Assembly: GCA_016196065.1 (NCBI GenBank)
Contig: JACPYL010000008.1
Coordinates: 310,001 to 374,000 of the forward strand
Length of the DNA: 64,000 nucleotides
Origin: Acidobacteriota bacterium
GTDB lineage: Bacteria > Acidobacteriota > Terriglobia > Terriglobales > Acidobacteriaceae
Direction: 5' to 3'
In this document: piece after piece, positions 36,273 to 44,729 of the stretch
Numbering within the stretch: position 1 is the first letter of the stretch
Layout of the letters: each line of letters begins with the position of its first letter
The notes under the pieces: model-generated
Database searches by the model: none
Told to the model about the DNA's origin: nothing
Seen by the model: the letters and a program-made list of their open reading frames with translations, nothing else
Position numbers and translations under genes: made by a program

Positions 36273-36653
36273 ATGACACCGACACTCATCTGGATTGACG
36301 AACCGGGCAACGAAGCATGGGCTTGCTCAGGCTGTCGTTGGAGATATCCTGTTCCGACATTTCTGAGCGACCCGGAAGCGAAACGAGCCTACGACCGCTT
36401 AGCCACCGCCAAGTTCAGTGAGCACGTGTGCGAACTGCCCGCCCCGCAACGGGAGATTGAAGACACCTCGACCGAACCGACCTTCACGAAGCGTGTGATG
36501 AAACTACTGAAGGTCGGCTACAAGCCCAAAGACGCTGTCGATATCGCACTTGATGAGATTGCGCTCGAACACAGAAACGATCCCGATGTGATGACGCAGG
36601 CGCACGCCGATGCGAAGGACTTTCTGCAGAGAGTAAAAGAAGGACGGATCTAG
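36273..36653 (+). CDS. Small zinc-finger-like protein
   Basis: 126 residues. CSGCRW near residue 18, plus EHVCEL around 50-54, give a CxxC...HxC pattern that could bind zinc. The C-terminal half is helical and Lys-rich. No Shine-Dalgarno is evident before the ATG. It ends just before a bidirectional terminator shared with the RNase E/G gene. Function unknown. Confidence 0.55.
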   Translation: MTPTLIWIDEPGNEAWACSGCRWRYPVPTFLSDPEAKRAYDRLATAKFSEHVCELPAPQREIEDTSTEPTFTKRVMKLLKVGYKPKDAVDIALDEIALEHRNDPDVMTQAHADAKDFLQRVKEGRI

Positions 36654-36714
36654 CTACGGAGTCTGAACTTTGGCAGCGACTTCAGGCCCCATCTGAGGAA
36701 ATCGTCCACTATAA

Positions 36715-36745
36715 AAGGGACGAGCCTGATGGCCCGTCCCTTATT
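36715..36745. terminator. Bidirectional terminator between convergent genes
   Basis: AAGGGACG (36715-36722) pairs with CGTCCCTT (36735-36742). TTATT follows on the plus strand and TTTTATAG on the minus strand. It separates the zinc-finger-like gene (+) from the end of the RNase E/G gene (-). Confidence 0.8.
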
Positions 36746-36764
36746 CAAAACAAGCCCGCGAATT

Positions 36765-39443
36765 CTAGTGAATGTCGAACTGCTCCTGATGCAGCGCTGG
36801 ATCCGATTTGATGATGATCGTTTTCTTGATCATCTCTTCCATTTCGTTCAGCAAGCGAGCGTTGTTGGCCTTGAGCGACTTTGCGACTTCTGGATTCACT
36901 CGCAGCATGGCATCCGTATGCTCGATCTGTTTCGAAATCTTCCGCATTTCGACGTAGATTTCGTTACAGACGGTGTTCACCGACTTCACGTACCCGGTGG
37001 CCTGGCAATAAGGGCAGGAGGTCCCGATGGTACGTTCCAGCGATTGCTTGACGCGTTTACGGGTAATCGCAACTAGGCCGAAGTCATTAAACTGGAGGAC
37101 TTTTGAGGGCGCGCGATCGGCACGGAGCGCTTCTTCCAGAGCCTGCATGACTTTCTGCCGGTTGCGGCGTTCATCCATATCGATGAAATCGATGATGATG
37201 ATACCGCCCAGATCGCGCAGACGAACCTGACGCACGATCTCCTTGATCGCGTCCACGTTCGTTTTGACGATGGTGTCTTCCAGGCGAGACGTCTTGCCGA
37301 CGTATTTGCCGGTGTTGACGTCGATGGCGACCAGCGCTTCGGTCTGGTTGATGACGATGTATCCGCCACTCTTCAGCCAGACTTTCGACTTCAGGGCTTT
37401 GTTGATTTCTTCATTCAGCCCGAATTGTTCGTAGAGCGGCGTTTCCTTCGTATACAGCTTGACTCGCTTCACGAGTGCCGGCTGAAAACGGTTTGCGAAA
37501 CGCAGGATGCGTTCGTATTCGCTTTCGGTGTCGACCCAAATGACTGAGAAATCGGACGTCACCTGATCGCGCAGCACACGTTCCACAACGTTCAGATCGT
37601 GGTAAATCAACGCCGGCGACTTCCCGCTATCGGACCGCGACTTGATCTCGTTCCATAGATTCTTCAGGAACCGGATGTCGGCGCGAAGTTCCTCGTCCGA
37701 GGCTCCCTGCGCCGCGGTGCGGACAATGAAGCCGCCGTGACCGTTTTCGCGTTCACTCTGGATGATGCGCTTGAGGCGCAGCCGCTCTTCTTCCGACGCG
37801 ATCTTGCGAGACACTCCCGTATGGTTCACGGTGGGCATGAACACCAGGAAGCGTCCCGGCAAGGCGATGTGACTGGTGATTCGAGCGCCCTTCTTGCCAA
37901 TCGGTTCCTTGGCAATCTGGACCAGAATCTCCTGGCCTTCCTTGAGCAGTTCGCTGATCTGCGGAACGACTGTATTTTCGCGACGCTTAAAACGACGCCC
38001 GCCGCGCCGTCCACGATGTCGATCAAAGGCCGGTGCGGGACGCTGTGCTCGTTGCAATCTCGCTTCGCCCGGTGATGTGCGCACTTCTGCGCTGGCGTCC
38101 AAAGTGCCGGCGCCAATGGCTTCCGCTTCCAGCAACGCTTCGGCTTCTTCTTGCGCTTCTTCGAGTTCGAGTTCTTCGGCTTCGATCTCCGATTCTTCGA
38201 CGGCGGCTTCCGGATGCTCCGAGCCTGCTTCATGAACTTCCTGAGCGGCGCCTTCCGCAACCGGCTGGGCGCCTAATTCGTGCTCTTCATGAAATTCCTC
38301 ATGCTCATCGTGCTCGCGATCTTGATGCTCCGTGGAGACATGCTGCTGTTCCCCTGCGGAAATATGTGTGTCTCCGGCGGCTCGAGTTTCTTCTTCCAGT
38401 TCTTCGAATGCGGCATCGTCTTCGAGCTCTTCGGCGTAAGCGTCGAGATCGGCTTCTTCCTCTTCGATTTCCTGCTCTTCCATGTGTCCAACAGGAATTT
38501 CGACAATGGAGCGGAAGTGCTCCTCATGAGCAATGTCCGGAAGCGAGGCCGAAGCAACTTCACGGGGCTCGAAAACTTCGGAAGGTGCGCTCGAAACCGT
38601 CTCCTGCACATCTTCATAGGTTTCGGTGGGCGCAACGTGCTCGTGTTGCTCATGGAGGGGTTCGACGGCCGCGAATATCGGCTCGTCGTCAGGGAAGTTC
38701 CCTGCTACAGACGTTGGCACCGGACGTTCCTGCACCGGCGCTTCCGCTCGAGGGGATGCCGCTTGCGGTTGTTGGCGATATTTCGAGATCGACTCGCCAG
38801 GAAGGATGATCGGCTGATATCCGGCGGGCGGACCGTAATCATAGTCGCGTCCTACGCGCGATTCTGGAACGGCAGGGCGCGACGGGCGAGCTTCAACGGG
38901 AGCACGATCCCGTTCCGGTGCTCGTTCGGCTCGCGGTTCGGTGCGCTCCCCACGATCACGCTCGCCAGTACGTCCACGACGACGACGGCGACCGCGGAAA
39001 CCACGAGGCTCACGTGCTCCGTTGGTCCCATTTGAGCTTTCCAGCGACTCATCCTGCGCGCCACCTTCGGCGGGCTCGCTGGCAACCTGGCTGGATGAAT
39101 TAAACGAGCGAGTTTCGCCCGACGGCGACGCTTGCTCCGAGTTCCTGGGCGGACGTCCCTCCCCGGCCGGACGACCGGCGGGAATGGGCTCATCCAGATC
39201 TTCGTCCTGCTGCTCCAGATCCATGAAATCGGAAACGTACAGGAATGCATCGCGTTCCAGTCCTATGTCGACAAAGGCGGATTGCATGCCAGGCAGCACG
39301 CGGGTCACACGGCCCTTGTAGATGGAACCGGCTAAGGTGTATTCGTTCTCAAGTTCGAGGTAAACTTCGGCGAGTAAATCGTCTTCCACAATGCCCACTT
39401 TGGTTTCGTGGGGTGTGGAAGTTACATACAATTCTTTGTTCAT
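36765..39443 (-). CDS. Ribonuclease E/G with a ~420-residue acidic insertion in the S1 domain
   Basis: 892 residues. The S1 domain starts normally (NEYTLAGSIYKGRVTRVLPG, AFVDIGLERDAFLYVSDF) but is interrupted from ~76 to ~495. The insert holds a Gly/Arg-rich part, Glu/Asp/His-rich stretches and low-complexity sequence. The S1 fold resumes at ISELLKEGQEILVQIAKEPI. Catalytic acidic residues are ~Asp708 (VAIDVNTG) and ~Asp752 (IIIDFIDMDE), and the zinc-link CPYC lies at ~810-813. There is no long C-terminal scaffold. It cleaves single-stranded RNA in rRNA/tRNA maturation and mRNA decay. The gene lies downstream of rodA, a usual neighbourhood, and its ribosome-binding site sits in a hairpin (39449-39470). 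Confidence 0.92.
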   Translation of the reverse strand: MNKELYVTSTPHETKVGIVEDDLLAEVYLELENEYTLAGSIYKGRVTRVLPGMQSAFVDIGLERDAFLYVSDFMDLEQQDEDLDEPIPAGRPAGEGRPPRNSEQASPSGETRSFNSSSQVASEPAEGGAQDESLESSNGTNGAREPRGFRGRRRRRGRTGERDRGERTEPRAERAPERDRAPVEARPSRPAVPESRVGRDYDYGPPAGYQPIILPGESISKYRQQPQAASPRAEAPVQERPVPTSVAGNFPDDEPIFAAVEPLHEQHEHVAPTETYEDVQETVSSAPSEVFEPREVASASLPDIAHEEHFRSIVEIPVGHMEEQEIEEEEADLDAYAEELEDDAAFEELEEETRAAGDTHISAGEQQHVSTEHQDREHDEHEEFHEEHELGAQPVAEGAAQEVHEAGSEHPEAAVEESEIEAEELELEEAQEEAEALLEAEAIGAGTLDASAEVRTSPGEARLQRAQRPAPAFDRHRGRRGGRRFKRRENTVVPQISELLKEGQEILVQIAKEPIGKKGARITSHIALPGRFLVFMPTVNHTGVSRKIASEEERLRLKRIIQSERENGHGGFIVRTAAQGASDEELRADIRFLKNLWNEIKSRSDSGKSPALIYHDLNVVERVLRDQVTSDFSVIWVDTESEYERILRFANRFQPALVKRVKLYTKETPLYEQFGLNEEINKALKSKVWLKSGGYIVINQTEALVAIDVNTGKYVGKTSRLEDTIVKTNVDAIKEIVRQVRLRDLGGIIIIDFIDMDERRNRQKVMQALEEALRADRAPSKVLQFNDFGLVAITRKRVKQSLERTIGTSCPYCQATGYVKSVNTVCNEIYVEMRKISKQIEHTDAMLRVNPEVAKSLKANNARLLNEMEEMIKKTIIIKSDPALHQEQFDIH

Positions 39444-39785
39444 GCATACTCCGGTTTTTCTTCACCGGAGCAAAGAGATGGTAAGCGGAAGGATTGAGGA
39501 GTTCAGCGCGGTTTCTGGCACACATCTGGGAAGTTCCGGAATCAGTTCCGGAGCCCACACCATCGTGAAAATTCAGAACTCGTCTGTACTGATCGCATCT
39601 TGTACTTCGTCAGGTTGTGACCGCTCTCTCAGATTTCTGAGGGGGCCGTTACCCAAGCCTGACGGATTCAATCCTGTCCGGCTCTCTTCGCCGGTGAATT
39701 GCCCTCCTTTTTCGCGAGGGCGTTCGTAATTGCGTAATCTTGTTCGTGGCACCGTTCTCAAGGGCGCCAGATATTGCCTTCCGTC
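39444..39785. other. 342-base gap between rodA and the RNase E/G gene, rich in hairpins
   Basis: No credible gene. Besides the ribosome-binding-site hairpin it holds TCCGGAA/TTCCGGA (39535-39541 with 39546-39552, 4-nt loop), CCGGC/GCCGG (39678-39682 with 39690-39694) and GCCCTC/GAGGGC (39701-39706 with 39716-39721). The last two, near the rodA stop, may end the rodA transcript. The first two would sit in the 5' UTR of the RNase gene. Confidence 0.5.
39449..39470 (-). promoter_or_regulatory. Hairpin that hides the RNase E/G ribosome-binding site
   Basis: On the minus strand, CTCCGGT (39470-39464) pairs with ACCGGAG (39455-39449), a perfect 7-bp stem with an 8-nt loop. GGAG at 39452-39449 is the Shine-Dalgarno, 5 nt before the ATG at 39443, so it is inside the stem. 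This could repress translation until the structure is opened or cut. Autoregulation by the enzyme itself is known for Escherichia coli rne through its 5' UTR; here it is an inference. Confidence 0.55.
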
Positions 39786-40886
39786 TTAGTTCACGAAGCG
39801 GCGCATCCGGACATTCATCACCATCCCCAGCGCCAGAAACATAAACAAGACAGAAGATCCGCCGTAACTCATGAGCGGCAGGGGTATTCCGGTGACTGGC
39901 ATAAAGCCAACCACCATGCCCACGTTGACCAGGATGTGAAAGCTAAGCACAGCCACCACTCCCATAACCAGGAAAGCTCCGGCGCGGTCGGGCGCCGTTT
40001 GAGCGTTCTGGGTCAAACGCATCAGCACTATGAAGTATAACAGCAGCACCCCCAGAGCTCCTACAAACCCGTGTTCTTCCGCAAATGCCGCAAAAATGAA
40101 GTCCGTTTGCGGCACCGGCAGGAAAGCCAGGTGGGTTTGCGATCCCTGGCTGCTACCCCAGATCCCACCCGATCCGACCGCGATCAGGGACTGGTTCACC
40201 TGGTATCCGGAGCCTTGACGGTCCGCATCCGGATTCAGAAAACTGGTAAGACGCTCTTTCTGGTAAGGCTTCAGGACGTGTACCCGGTCCGAGAAAAATA
40301 CAGCGCCGATTAGGACAGCCCCGATCAAGACCACTGGTAATGCCTGTCCGAGCCTCAGTCCGCCCAAAAACAATGCCATGACAGCAATGGGGATAAATGT
40401 CAGCGCGGTTCCGAGATCAGGCTGGGCGAGCACCATCAGCATCGGAAAGCCAACAATCAGCCCTGCCTTGATGAAATCTGACCAGGCAAGTTCCCGTTGT
40501 TGCAGATCGGAAAAGTACTTGGCGACGGCCAGAATCAGGATCAGCTTTACCCATTCGGAAGGCTGGAAATGCACGTTGCCGGGGAGTTTGATCCAGCGTC
40601 GCGCGCCCAGATATTTCTGCCCAAAGAGGAGGACCGAAATCAGCGACGCCAGCGCAGCAATGTAAATCCAGTGGATTCTTTCGAGCAGCGCCTGGTAGTT
40701 GATTAGGCTGACCAAAAACATCGCGCCCACACCGGCAACCACCCAATAGATTTGCCGGATGTGCGCACCCGCAAACTTGGTATGTTCCGTGGCGCTGTGG
40801 ATTTGAAGCACGCCGAGTGCGCAGATGATGAGCACGAAGGTCATCAGCACCCAGTCGAAATCCCGGTAGGAGACGTAACGCGACAT
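39786..40886 (-). CDS. rodA: Rod-shape-determining protein RodA (SEDS glycosyltransferase)
   Basis: 366 residues with about ten membrane helices, the usual SEDS layout. Signature segments: DWVLMTFVLIICALGVLQIH at the start, the loop FQPSEWVKLILILA, PDLGTALTFIPIAVMALFLG, and the C-terminal GIPLPLMSYGGSSVLFMFLA. With a class B PBP it polymerises peptidoglycan during cell elongation. The gene order rodA then RNase E/G is common. mreBCD and pbp2 are not in the window; upstream here lies a FecR-domain gene instead. Confidence 0.95.
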   Translation of the reverse strand: MSRYVSYRDFDWVLMTFVLIICALGVLQIHSATEHTKFAGAHIRQIYWVVAGVGAMFLVSLINYQALLERIHWIYIAALASLISVLLFGQKYLGARRWIKLPGNVHFQPSEWVKLILILAVAKYFSDLQQRELAWSDFIKAGLIVGFPMLMVLAQPDLGTALTFIPIAVMALFLGGLRLGQALPVVLIGAVLIGAVFFSDRVHVLKPYQKERLTSFLNPDADRQGSGYQVNQSLIAVGSGGIWGSSQGSQTHLAFLPVPQTDFIFAAFAEEHGFVGALGVLLLYFIVLMRLTQNAQTAPDRAGAFLVMGVVAVLSFHILVNVGMVVGFMPVTGIPLPLMSYGGSSVLFMFLALGMVMNVRMRRFVN

Positions 40887-40907
40887 GAGTTCAGTCGCTC
40901 CGAGACT

Positions 40908-41588
40908 TCATTGGCAATTCTGGGTTGGACATGCGGGACTGAGCGGATCGTCACCCTGGAGAAGGACCCAGGTGGTCACGCCGCCTACGATAGCGATGCC
41001 GGTATAGAGAGCCGCGCTGGAACTTAGGATTCCGCCGCCCGCTGCAGTTGCCGCACCCGGCCCGCGGTGTTTCCGCTTCTTCTTTTTCTCGGGATTGGAG
41101 GTATCGTCGCGAGTAGTCTGCTGTCCCTGTTGGATGGTGGTCGTACCCGACTGATCCTGAACCGTCAGATCACCTTTGCTAGCCACGATCTGGACCTGCC
41201 CATCGACGTCGGCAACCTGGAACTCAGTCCACGAATTGCCGGCAGGCTTGATGGTGACTTCGCCGGCATGCGTCGCCAAACCTTGCGCCGTGCTGACACG
41301 GACCGCACCATGTTCCACTTCAACGGCTGATCCCTGGAACTTAACAAGGGAGTCTGCAAGCACCATCACGCTGGAACCGCTGGCGTTCAGGTTAGCCGTG
41401 GAATCCAGGCGGGTCTGCACCATGTCGCCGTCAAACAATGCGGCCGACTTGGGAACCGTGCTGCCGTTGACCCAGGCAGTGCCGTTGGAATAGAGCATTG
41501 CCGATGCTGAGTCCACCGCCAATAAATGCGCAGGAAGCAACATCGCCAGCACTATACTTAACGCAGACCGCAGCGCTGTCTGTGACAT
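40908..41588 (-). CDS. Secreted FecR-domain protein with a C-terminal hydrophobic tail
   Basis: 226 residues from the ATG at 41588, which has AGGAG 9 nt upstream; an earlier GTG is possible. A signal peptide lies at ~1-27 (ALRSALSIVLAMLLPAHLLA). A FecR-like beta domain follows: WVNGSTVPKSAALFDGDMVQ, ANLNASGSSVMVLADS, EVEHGAVRVSTAQG. Then come a Lys-rich KKKKRKHRG cluster, a Gly/Ala hydrophobic segment and a short tail with two Cys. FecR domains bind surface or periplasmic partners; no ECF sigma factor is next to it. It ends 21 bases before the rodA start, so it may be co-transcribed with rodA. Confidence 0.75.
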   Translation of the reverse strand: MSQTALRSALSIVLAMLLPAHLLAVDSASAMLYSNGTAWVNGSTVPKSAALFDGDMVQTRLDSTANLNASGSSVMVLADSLVKFQGSAVEVEHGAVRVSTAQGLATHAGEVTIKPAGNSWTEFQVADVDGQVQIVASKGDLTVQDQSGTTTIQQGQQTTRDDTSNPEKKKKRKHRGPGAATAAGGGILSSSAALYTGIAIVGGVTTWVLLQGDDPLSPACPTQNCQ

Positions 41589-41651
41589 GGTCAAACTCAC
41601 TCCTGCAATGCTCACGATTTCCGATAATCCTATTCCGCAACTCGTTTGCAG

Positions 41652-42263
41652 TCAATCATGTTGTTGAACTTCTGAATATTTTTTCCCAGTTACTTCAGTC
41701 CGCAACCTGCCGTTCGGTTTTCGCATCTGCCGATCCTTCACGATGCTGAGTTCTTTTGCCAGCACTGGCACGAGCGCTTGCGTGAAAGCCACTCGATGCC
41801 GAAGCCAGCGTCCCGGGTACGGCAGCTCAAGATGATTTCCATCCCAATTCGCTCGTCGCCGCGAGCGTCGGACATTTGCCTCGATCGAACGTACAACAGT
41901 AACAATGCACTTCGGACGAAGCCGCTCCATCACTCTACTGAGGCGCAGTTCCCCATCCTGGCATGTTCTCTTGCGCCGCCTGGGTTCCATGCGATCAACG
42001 GGAATCCCACAAAGATCGACCAGATAGCAACCGAGTGCCTGAAACGATGCCAGAAAATCAGTTTCCTTGATCCCGGGGAATGCAATCTCAAACGCGTCTC
42101 GAATGGCGCGATACAGTCCGGAGTCGGCGCGATAGAAAAATCTTCCGGAAGCCGGAGGCGACTCGCCGACAAACAATATCCGCACGTCCGCTGGACGATA
42201 GCGCCTCCGCAGGCGCTCTCGGGCCAGGCTCGCACTACGACTGGTAAGCGATTGCTTCTTCAT
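41652..42263 (-). CDS. Uracil-DNA-glycosylase-like protein
   Basis: 203 residues. The segment DVRILFVGESPPASGRFFYR is the GESPP-type active-site loop of the UDG-like superfamily. CYLVDLCGIPVDR and RPKCIVTVVRSI are further core elements. The length is at the lower end, and the catalytic residues of canonical UDGs are not fully visible, so the activity is uncertain. The start overlaps the MOSC gene by 29 bases, indicating co-translation. Confidence 0.6.
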   Translation of the reverse strand: MKKQSLTSRSASLARERLRRRYRPADVRILFVGESPPASGRFFYRADSGLYRAIRDAFEIAFPGIKETDFLASFQALGCYLVDLCGIPVDRMEPRRRKRTCQDGELRLSRVMERLRPKCIVTVVRSIEANVRRSRRRANWDGNHLELPYPGRWLRHRVAFTQALVPVLAKELSIVKDRQMRKPNGRLRTEVTGKKYSEVQQHD

Positions 42264-42903
42264 GTTCCCTGATTAACTCTACTTCGTCGCCCACACGAAT
42301 CTCGCCCCCGCGAACCACGTAACAGTTCAGCGCGAGCTTGCCATCGAATTTTCGGACGATTTCTCGGAGAACGCGATGGTCCTCCTTCAGAGTGTCCGGA
42401 TCGAACGTCGTCATTACGCAGCGCATGCGCAGATCGACAACTCCGATTCGTACCTCTCCAATGCGGAGAATTTGGCCAGGCCACGTTCGCTCAGCCAGGC
42501 CCTCAACTCCGCCGATGACAATGTTCGGCCGCAGACGTCTGCTGTCATGGCCAAAGGCGGCAATGGCCCCGTCACTCGCGACCAGCAAGGGCAGGATGTC
42601 AAATCGGTCGGTAGAATCGTCGCGCACCAGCCTTGCGCCCGGTCCGACGATATCGACGACACCTTGCAAAACGTGCGCATCACTCCACGGCAAACCTTCC
42701 ACCACGGGTTCGCCTGAGGAATCCAAGGTGGCATGGTGACCCAACAGTTTGGGATGAGTCCGAGAAGTGATGACCCGACCGCGGCTGTCTTCAACATGCA
42801 CCACGCGGTCTCCGGCAATGCCGAGAGGACCGACCATGGCCGACCCAATCCGCTCGCCGGCCATGGACTTCACGGGATAACGCCAGATTTCAGCGACGTA
42901 CAT
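42235..42903 (-). CDS. MOSC-domain protein (YcbX/mARC-like)
   Basis: 222 residues from the ATG at 42903 (AAGGG upstream); an in-frame ATG at 42930 is possible. The N-terminal MOSC_N barrel opens YVAEIWRYPVKSMAGERIGS. The MOSC domain carries DLRMRCVMTTFDPDT with the Cys that ligates molybdenum cofactor in this family, and ALNCYVVRGGEIRVGDEVEL near the end. Probably a molybdenum enzyme reducing N-hydroxylated substrates or handling sulfur. There is no 2Fe-2S ferredoxin domain. Confidence 0.86.
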   Translation of the reverse strand: MYVAEIWRYPVKSMAGERIGSAMVGPLGIAGDRVVHVEDSRGRVITSRTHPKLLGHHATLDSSGEPVVEGLPWSDAHVLQGVVDIVGPGARLVRDDSTDRFDILPLLVASDGAIAAFGHDSRRLRPNIVIGGVEGLAERTWPGQILRIGEVRIGVVDLRMRCVMTTFDPDTLKEDHRVLREIVRKFDGKLALNCYVVRGGEIRVGDEVELIREHEEAIAYQS

Positions 42904-42946
42904 GCAGGCCCTTTCGAGGACATAAGCCATCCACCCCGATGCCCGG

Positions 42947-43855
42947 TTACGCGACTTTCCGCTTGTTCGTAGCCAAGTCGCCGTCCACTTTCTCTGCGTG
43001 GAATCGCAACATGTTTTCCGCGATCGCTTCGAGGCTATCCTCCACCGCAAAATGGCCGGAGTCCAGGCGGTGCATCTCCGCGTTCGGCAGGTCTTTCAGA
43101 AACGCTTCTCCGCCTTCGGGCGTGAAGAACAGATCGTTCTGCCCCCAGAAGATCAGCGTCTTCGGCTGTTTCTCGCGCAGAAACTTCTGCCACGCCGGAT
43201 ACAGTTCAACGTTCTTTCGGTAGTCGTAGAACAGATCGAGTTGGACGCGCCGCGAATTCGGACGCGCCATGAAGTGGGCGTCCATCTGCCAGTTGTCCGG
43301 GCTGATCAGTTCAGGATTCTTGTGTCCGTGCAGGTAAACCGCCTTGATCGTGTCCGGTGCCAGCAATCCTTCGACGCCTTGCTCGGTTTCAGGCGTGCGA
43401 TTCTTCCACAGAGAGTGACGCAGCCCACCCCAGGCGTCGCTGAAGCCGACTTCGTAAGCGTTGGTGTTCTGGATGATGAGCCAGTCCAAGGCGTCCGGCT
43501 GGCGCGTCATGATTCGGAAGCCGACCGGGCCGCCGTAGTCCTGCACCAACATCCCGTAGTGAGCAAAGCCTTTGGCTTGCAGAAAATGTTCGGTCACGTC
43601 CGCGAGTTTGTCGAAGGTGTAATCGAAGCTAGCCGGGTCGGGCATGTCGCTGTTGCCGAACCCGGGGTAGTCGGGAGCGACCACGTGAAAGCGGTCAGCG
43701 AGCGCGGGAATGAGATTGCGGTACTGGTGGGACGATGCCGGCCAGCCGTGCAGCAGCACCAGTTTGGGATTGGATGGATTGCCCGCTTCGCGGTACGCGA
43801 TGTTCAGGCCGTCGACGAGTAAGCTTTGATACGTAACCTTGTTTGCGTTTGCCAT
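42947..43855 (-). CDS. Alpha/beta hydrolase, haloalkane-dehalogenase/epoxide-hydrolase type
   Basis: 302 residues. The oxyanion motif is LLHGWPASSHQYRNLIPAL. The nucleophile Asp lies in MLVQDYGGPVGFRI, and the catalytic His in RLDSGHFAVEDS. An acidic residue is present in IFWGQNDLFF. The ATG at 43855 is supported by GGAG 6 nt upstream. An Asp nucleophile indicates a haloalkane dehalogenase or epoxide hydrolase mechanism; the substrate is unknown. It is divergent from a Crp/Fnr regulator gene, which may control it. Confidence 0.88.
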   Translation of the reverse strand: MANANKVTYQSLLVDGLNIAYREAGNPSNPKLVLLHGWPASSHQYRNLIPALADRFHVVAPDYPGFGNSDMPDPASFDYTFDKLADVTEHFLQAKGFAHYGMLVQDYGGPVGFRIMTRQPDALDWLIIQNTNAYEVGFSDAWGGLRHSLWKNRTPETEQGVEGLLAPDTIKAVYLHGHKNPELISPDNWQMDAHFMARPNSRRVQLDLFYDYRKNVELYPAWQKFLREKQPKTLIFWGQNDLFFTPEGGEAFLKDLPNAEMHRLDSGHFAVEDSLEAIAENMLRFHAEKVDGDLATNKRKVA

Positions 43856-44017
43856 GGAGATCTCCTTCATAACTTCTTGTCAGCCCGGCGAACCGGTGGA
43901 TGGTTTGCAGTAATTTTCGATTCTGGCGATTGGATTCGGTCAACCCGCGGAGGTTCCCGCGAAAAGGTGTAATCTGCCTTACATTGCGCGAGCAACGATC
44001 TTGCCTGTGAACAGGAT

Positions 44018-44710
44018 GTGAGCGTGACCGCGAGACGAGCCGTCGAATCCAAAAGTGGTCCCGAAATTACTTCGCTCTCCGCGATTGACTTGTTCGAGGG
44101 ACTGCCAGAGTCCCGCTTGCAGGCAGTCGAAAAACAAAGTGAGGTTTGCGAAGTTCGCGCGGGGCATGTGTTCTTCCGCACGGGTGAGAGTGGACAGGTC
44201 TTGTATCTACTGGAGAAAGGATCCGTTCAGACCTTTCGAACCTCCGGTTCGAAGAAGTTGATCATAGCTGATCTCAAGCCTCCTGCGGTGTTTGGAGAAA
44301 TGGCGTGTGTCGGTAGTTGCATTTACCACTGCTGCGCGCACGCGACCATGCCATCACGGGTGCGCGTCATATCCCGGAACAATCTAGAGGCTCTCCTCGA
44401 CGAATATCCCATTGTGGCGCGGCGGCTTCTGGACCTGGTCAGCCAGCGCTTCGTCAGCGTGTTGGTCGATCTGGATGCGACCTCGTTTCAGCACTTGATT
44501 CCACGTCTGGCGAAGCTGCTGCTCCAAAGGGCTGAGGGAGACTTCGTTCGCAACCTGACCCACAAAGAAATCGCGGAGCACCTGCGCGTATACCGGGAGT
44601 CGGCGACGGCCGCGTTAGGTGAACTCAAGAAGGCTGGGATCATCTCCGTCGAACGGAAGCAGATTCACATTCTGCATCGACCGCGCCTGGAGCGGGCCGC
44701 GCGCGAGTAA
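44018..44710 (+). CDS. Crp/Fnr-family transcriptional regulator
   Basis: 230 residues. An N-terminal cyclic-nucleotide-binding-type beta barrel (LFEGLPESRLQAVEKQSEVC, GHVFFRTGESGQVLYLLEKG, VFGEMACVG) is followed by a dimerisation helix and a Crp-type helix-turn-helix (LTHKEIAEHLRVYRESATAA). The Cys in the N-terminal part do not form a clear Fnr iron-sulfur pattern. It likely senses a small ligand or redox state. The GTG at 44018 starts the gene. The 162-base gap to the divergent alpha/beta hydrolase gene must hold both promoters. Confidence 0.88.
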   Translation: MSVTARRAVESKSGPEITSLSAIDLFEGLPESRLQAVEKQSEVCEVRAGHVFFRTGESGQVLYLLEKGSVQTFRTSGSKKLIIADLKPPAVFGEMACVGSCIYHCCAHATMPSRVRVISRNNLEALLDEYPIVARRLLDLVSQRFVSVLVDLDATSFQHLIPRLAKLLLQRAEGDFVRNLTHKEIAEHLRVYRESATAALGELKKAGIISVERKQIHILHRPRLERAARE

Positions 44711-44729
44711 CGCAGGCAAGTACTCTGAG

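Noticed and set aside
37737-39035. Several long plus-strand frames opposite the acidic insert of the RNase E/G gene
   Set aside because: They mirror Glu/Asp-rich codons of the minus-strand gene; the reading frame of the RNase gene is continuous and well supported.
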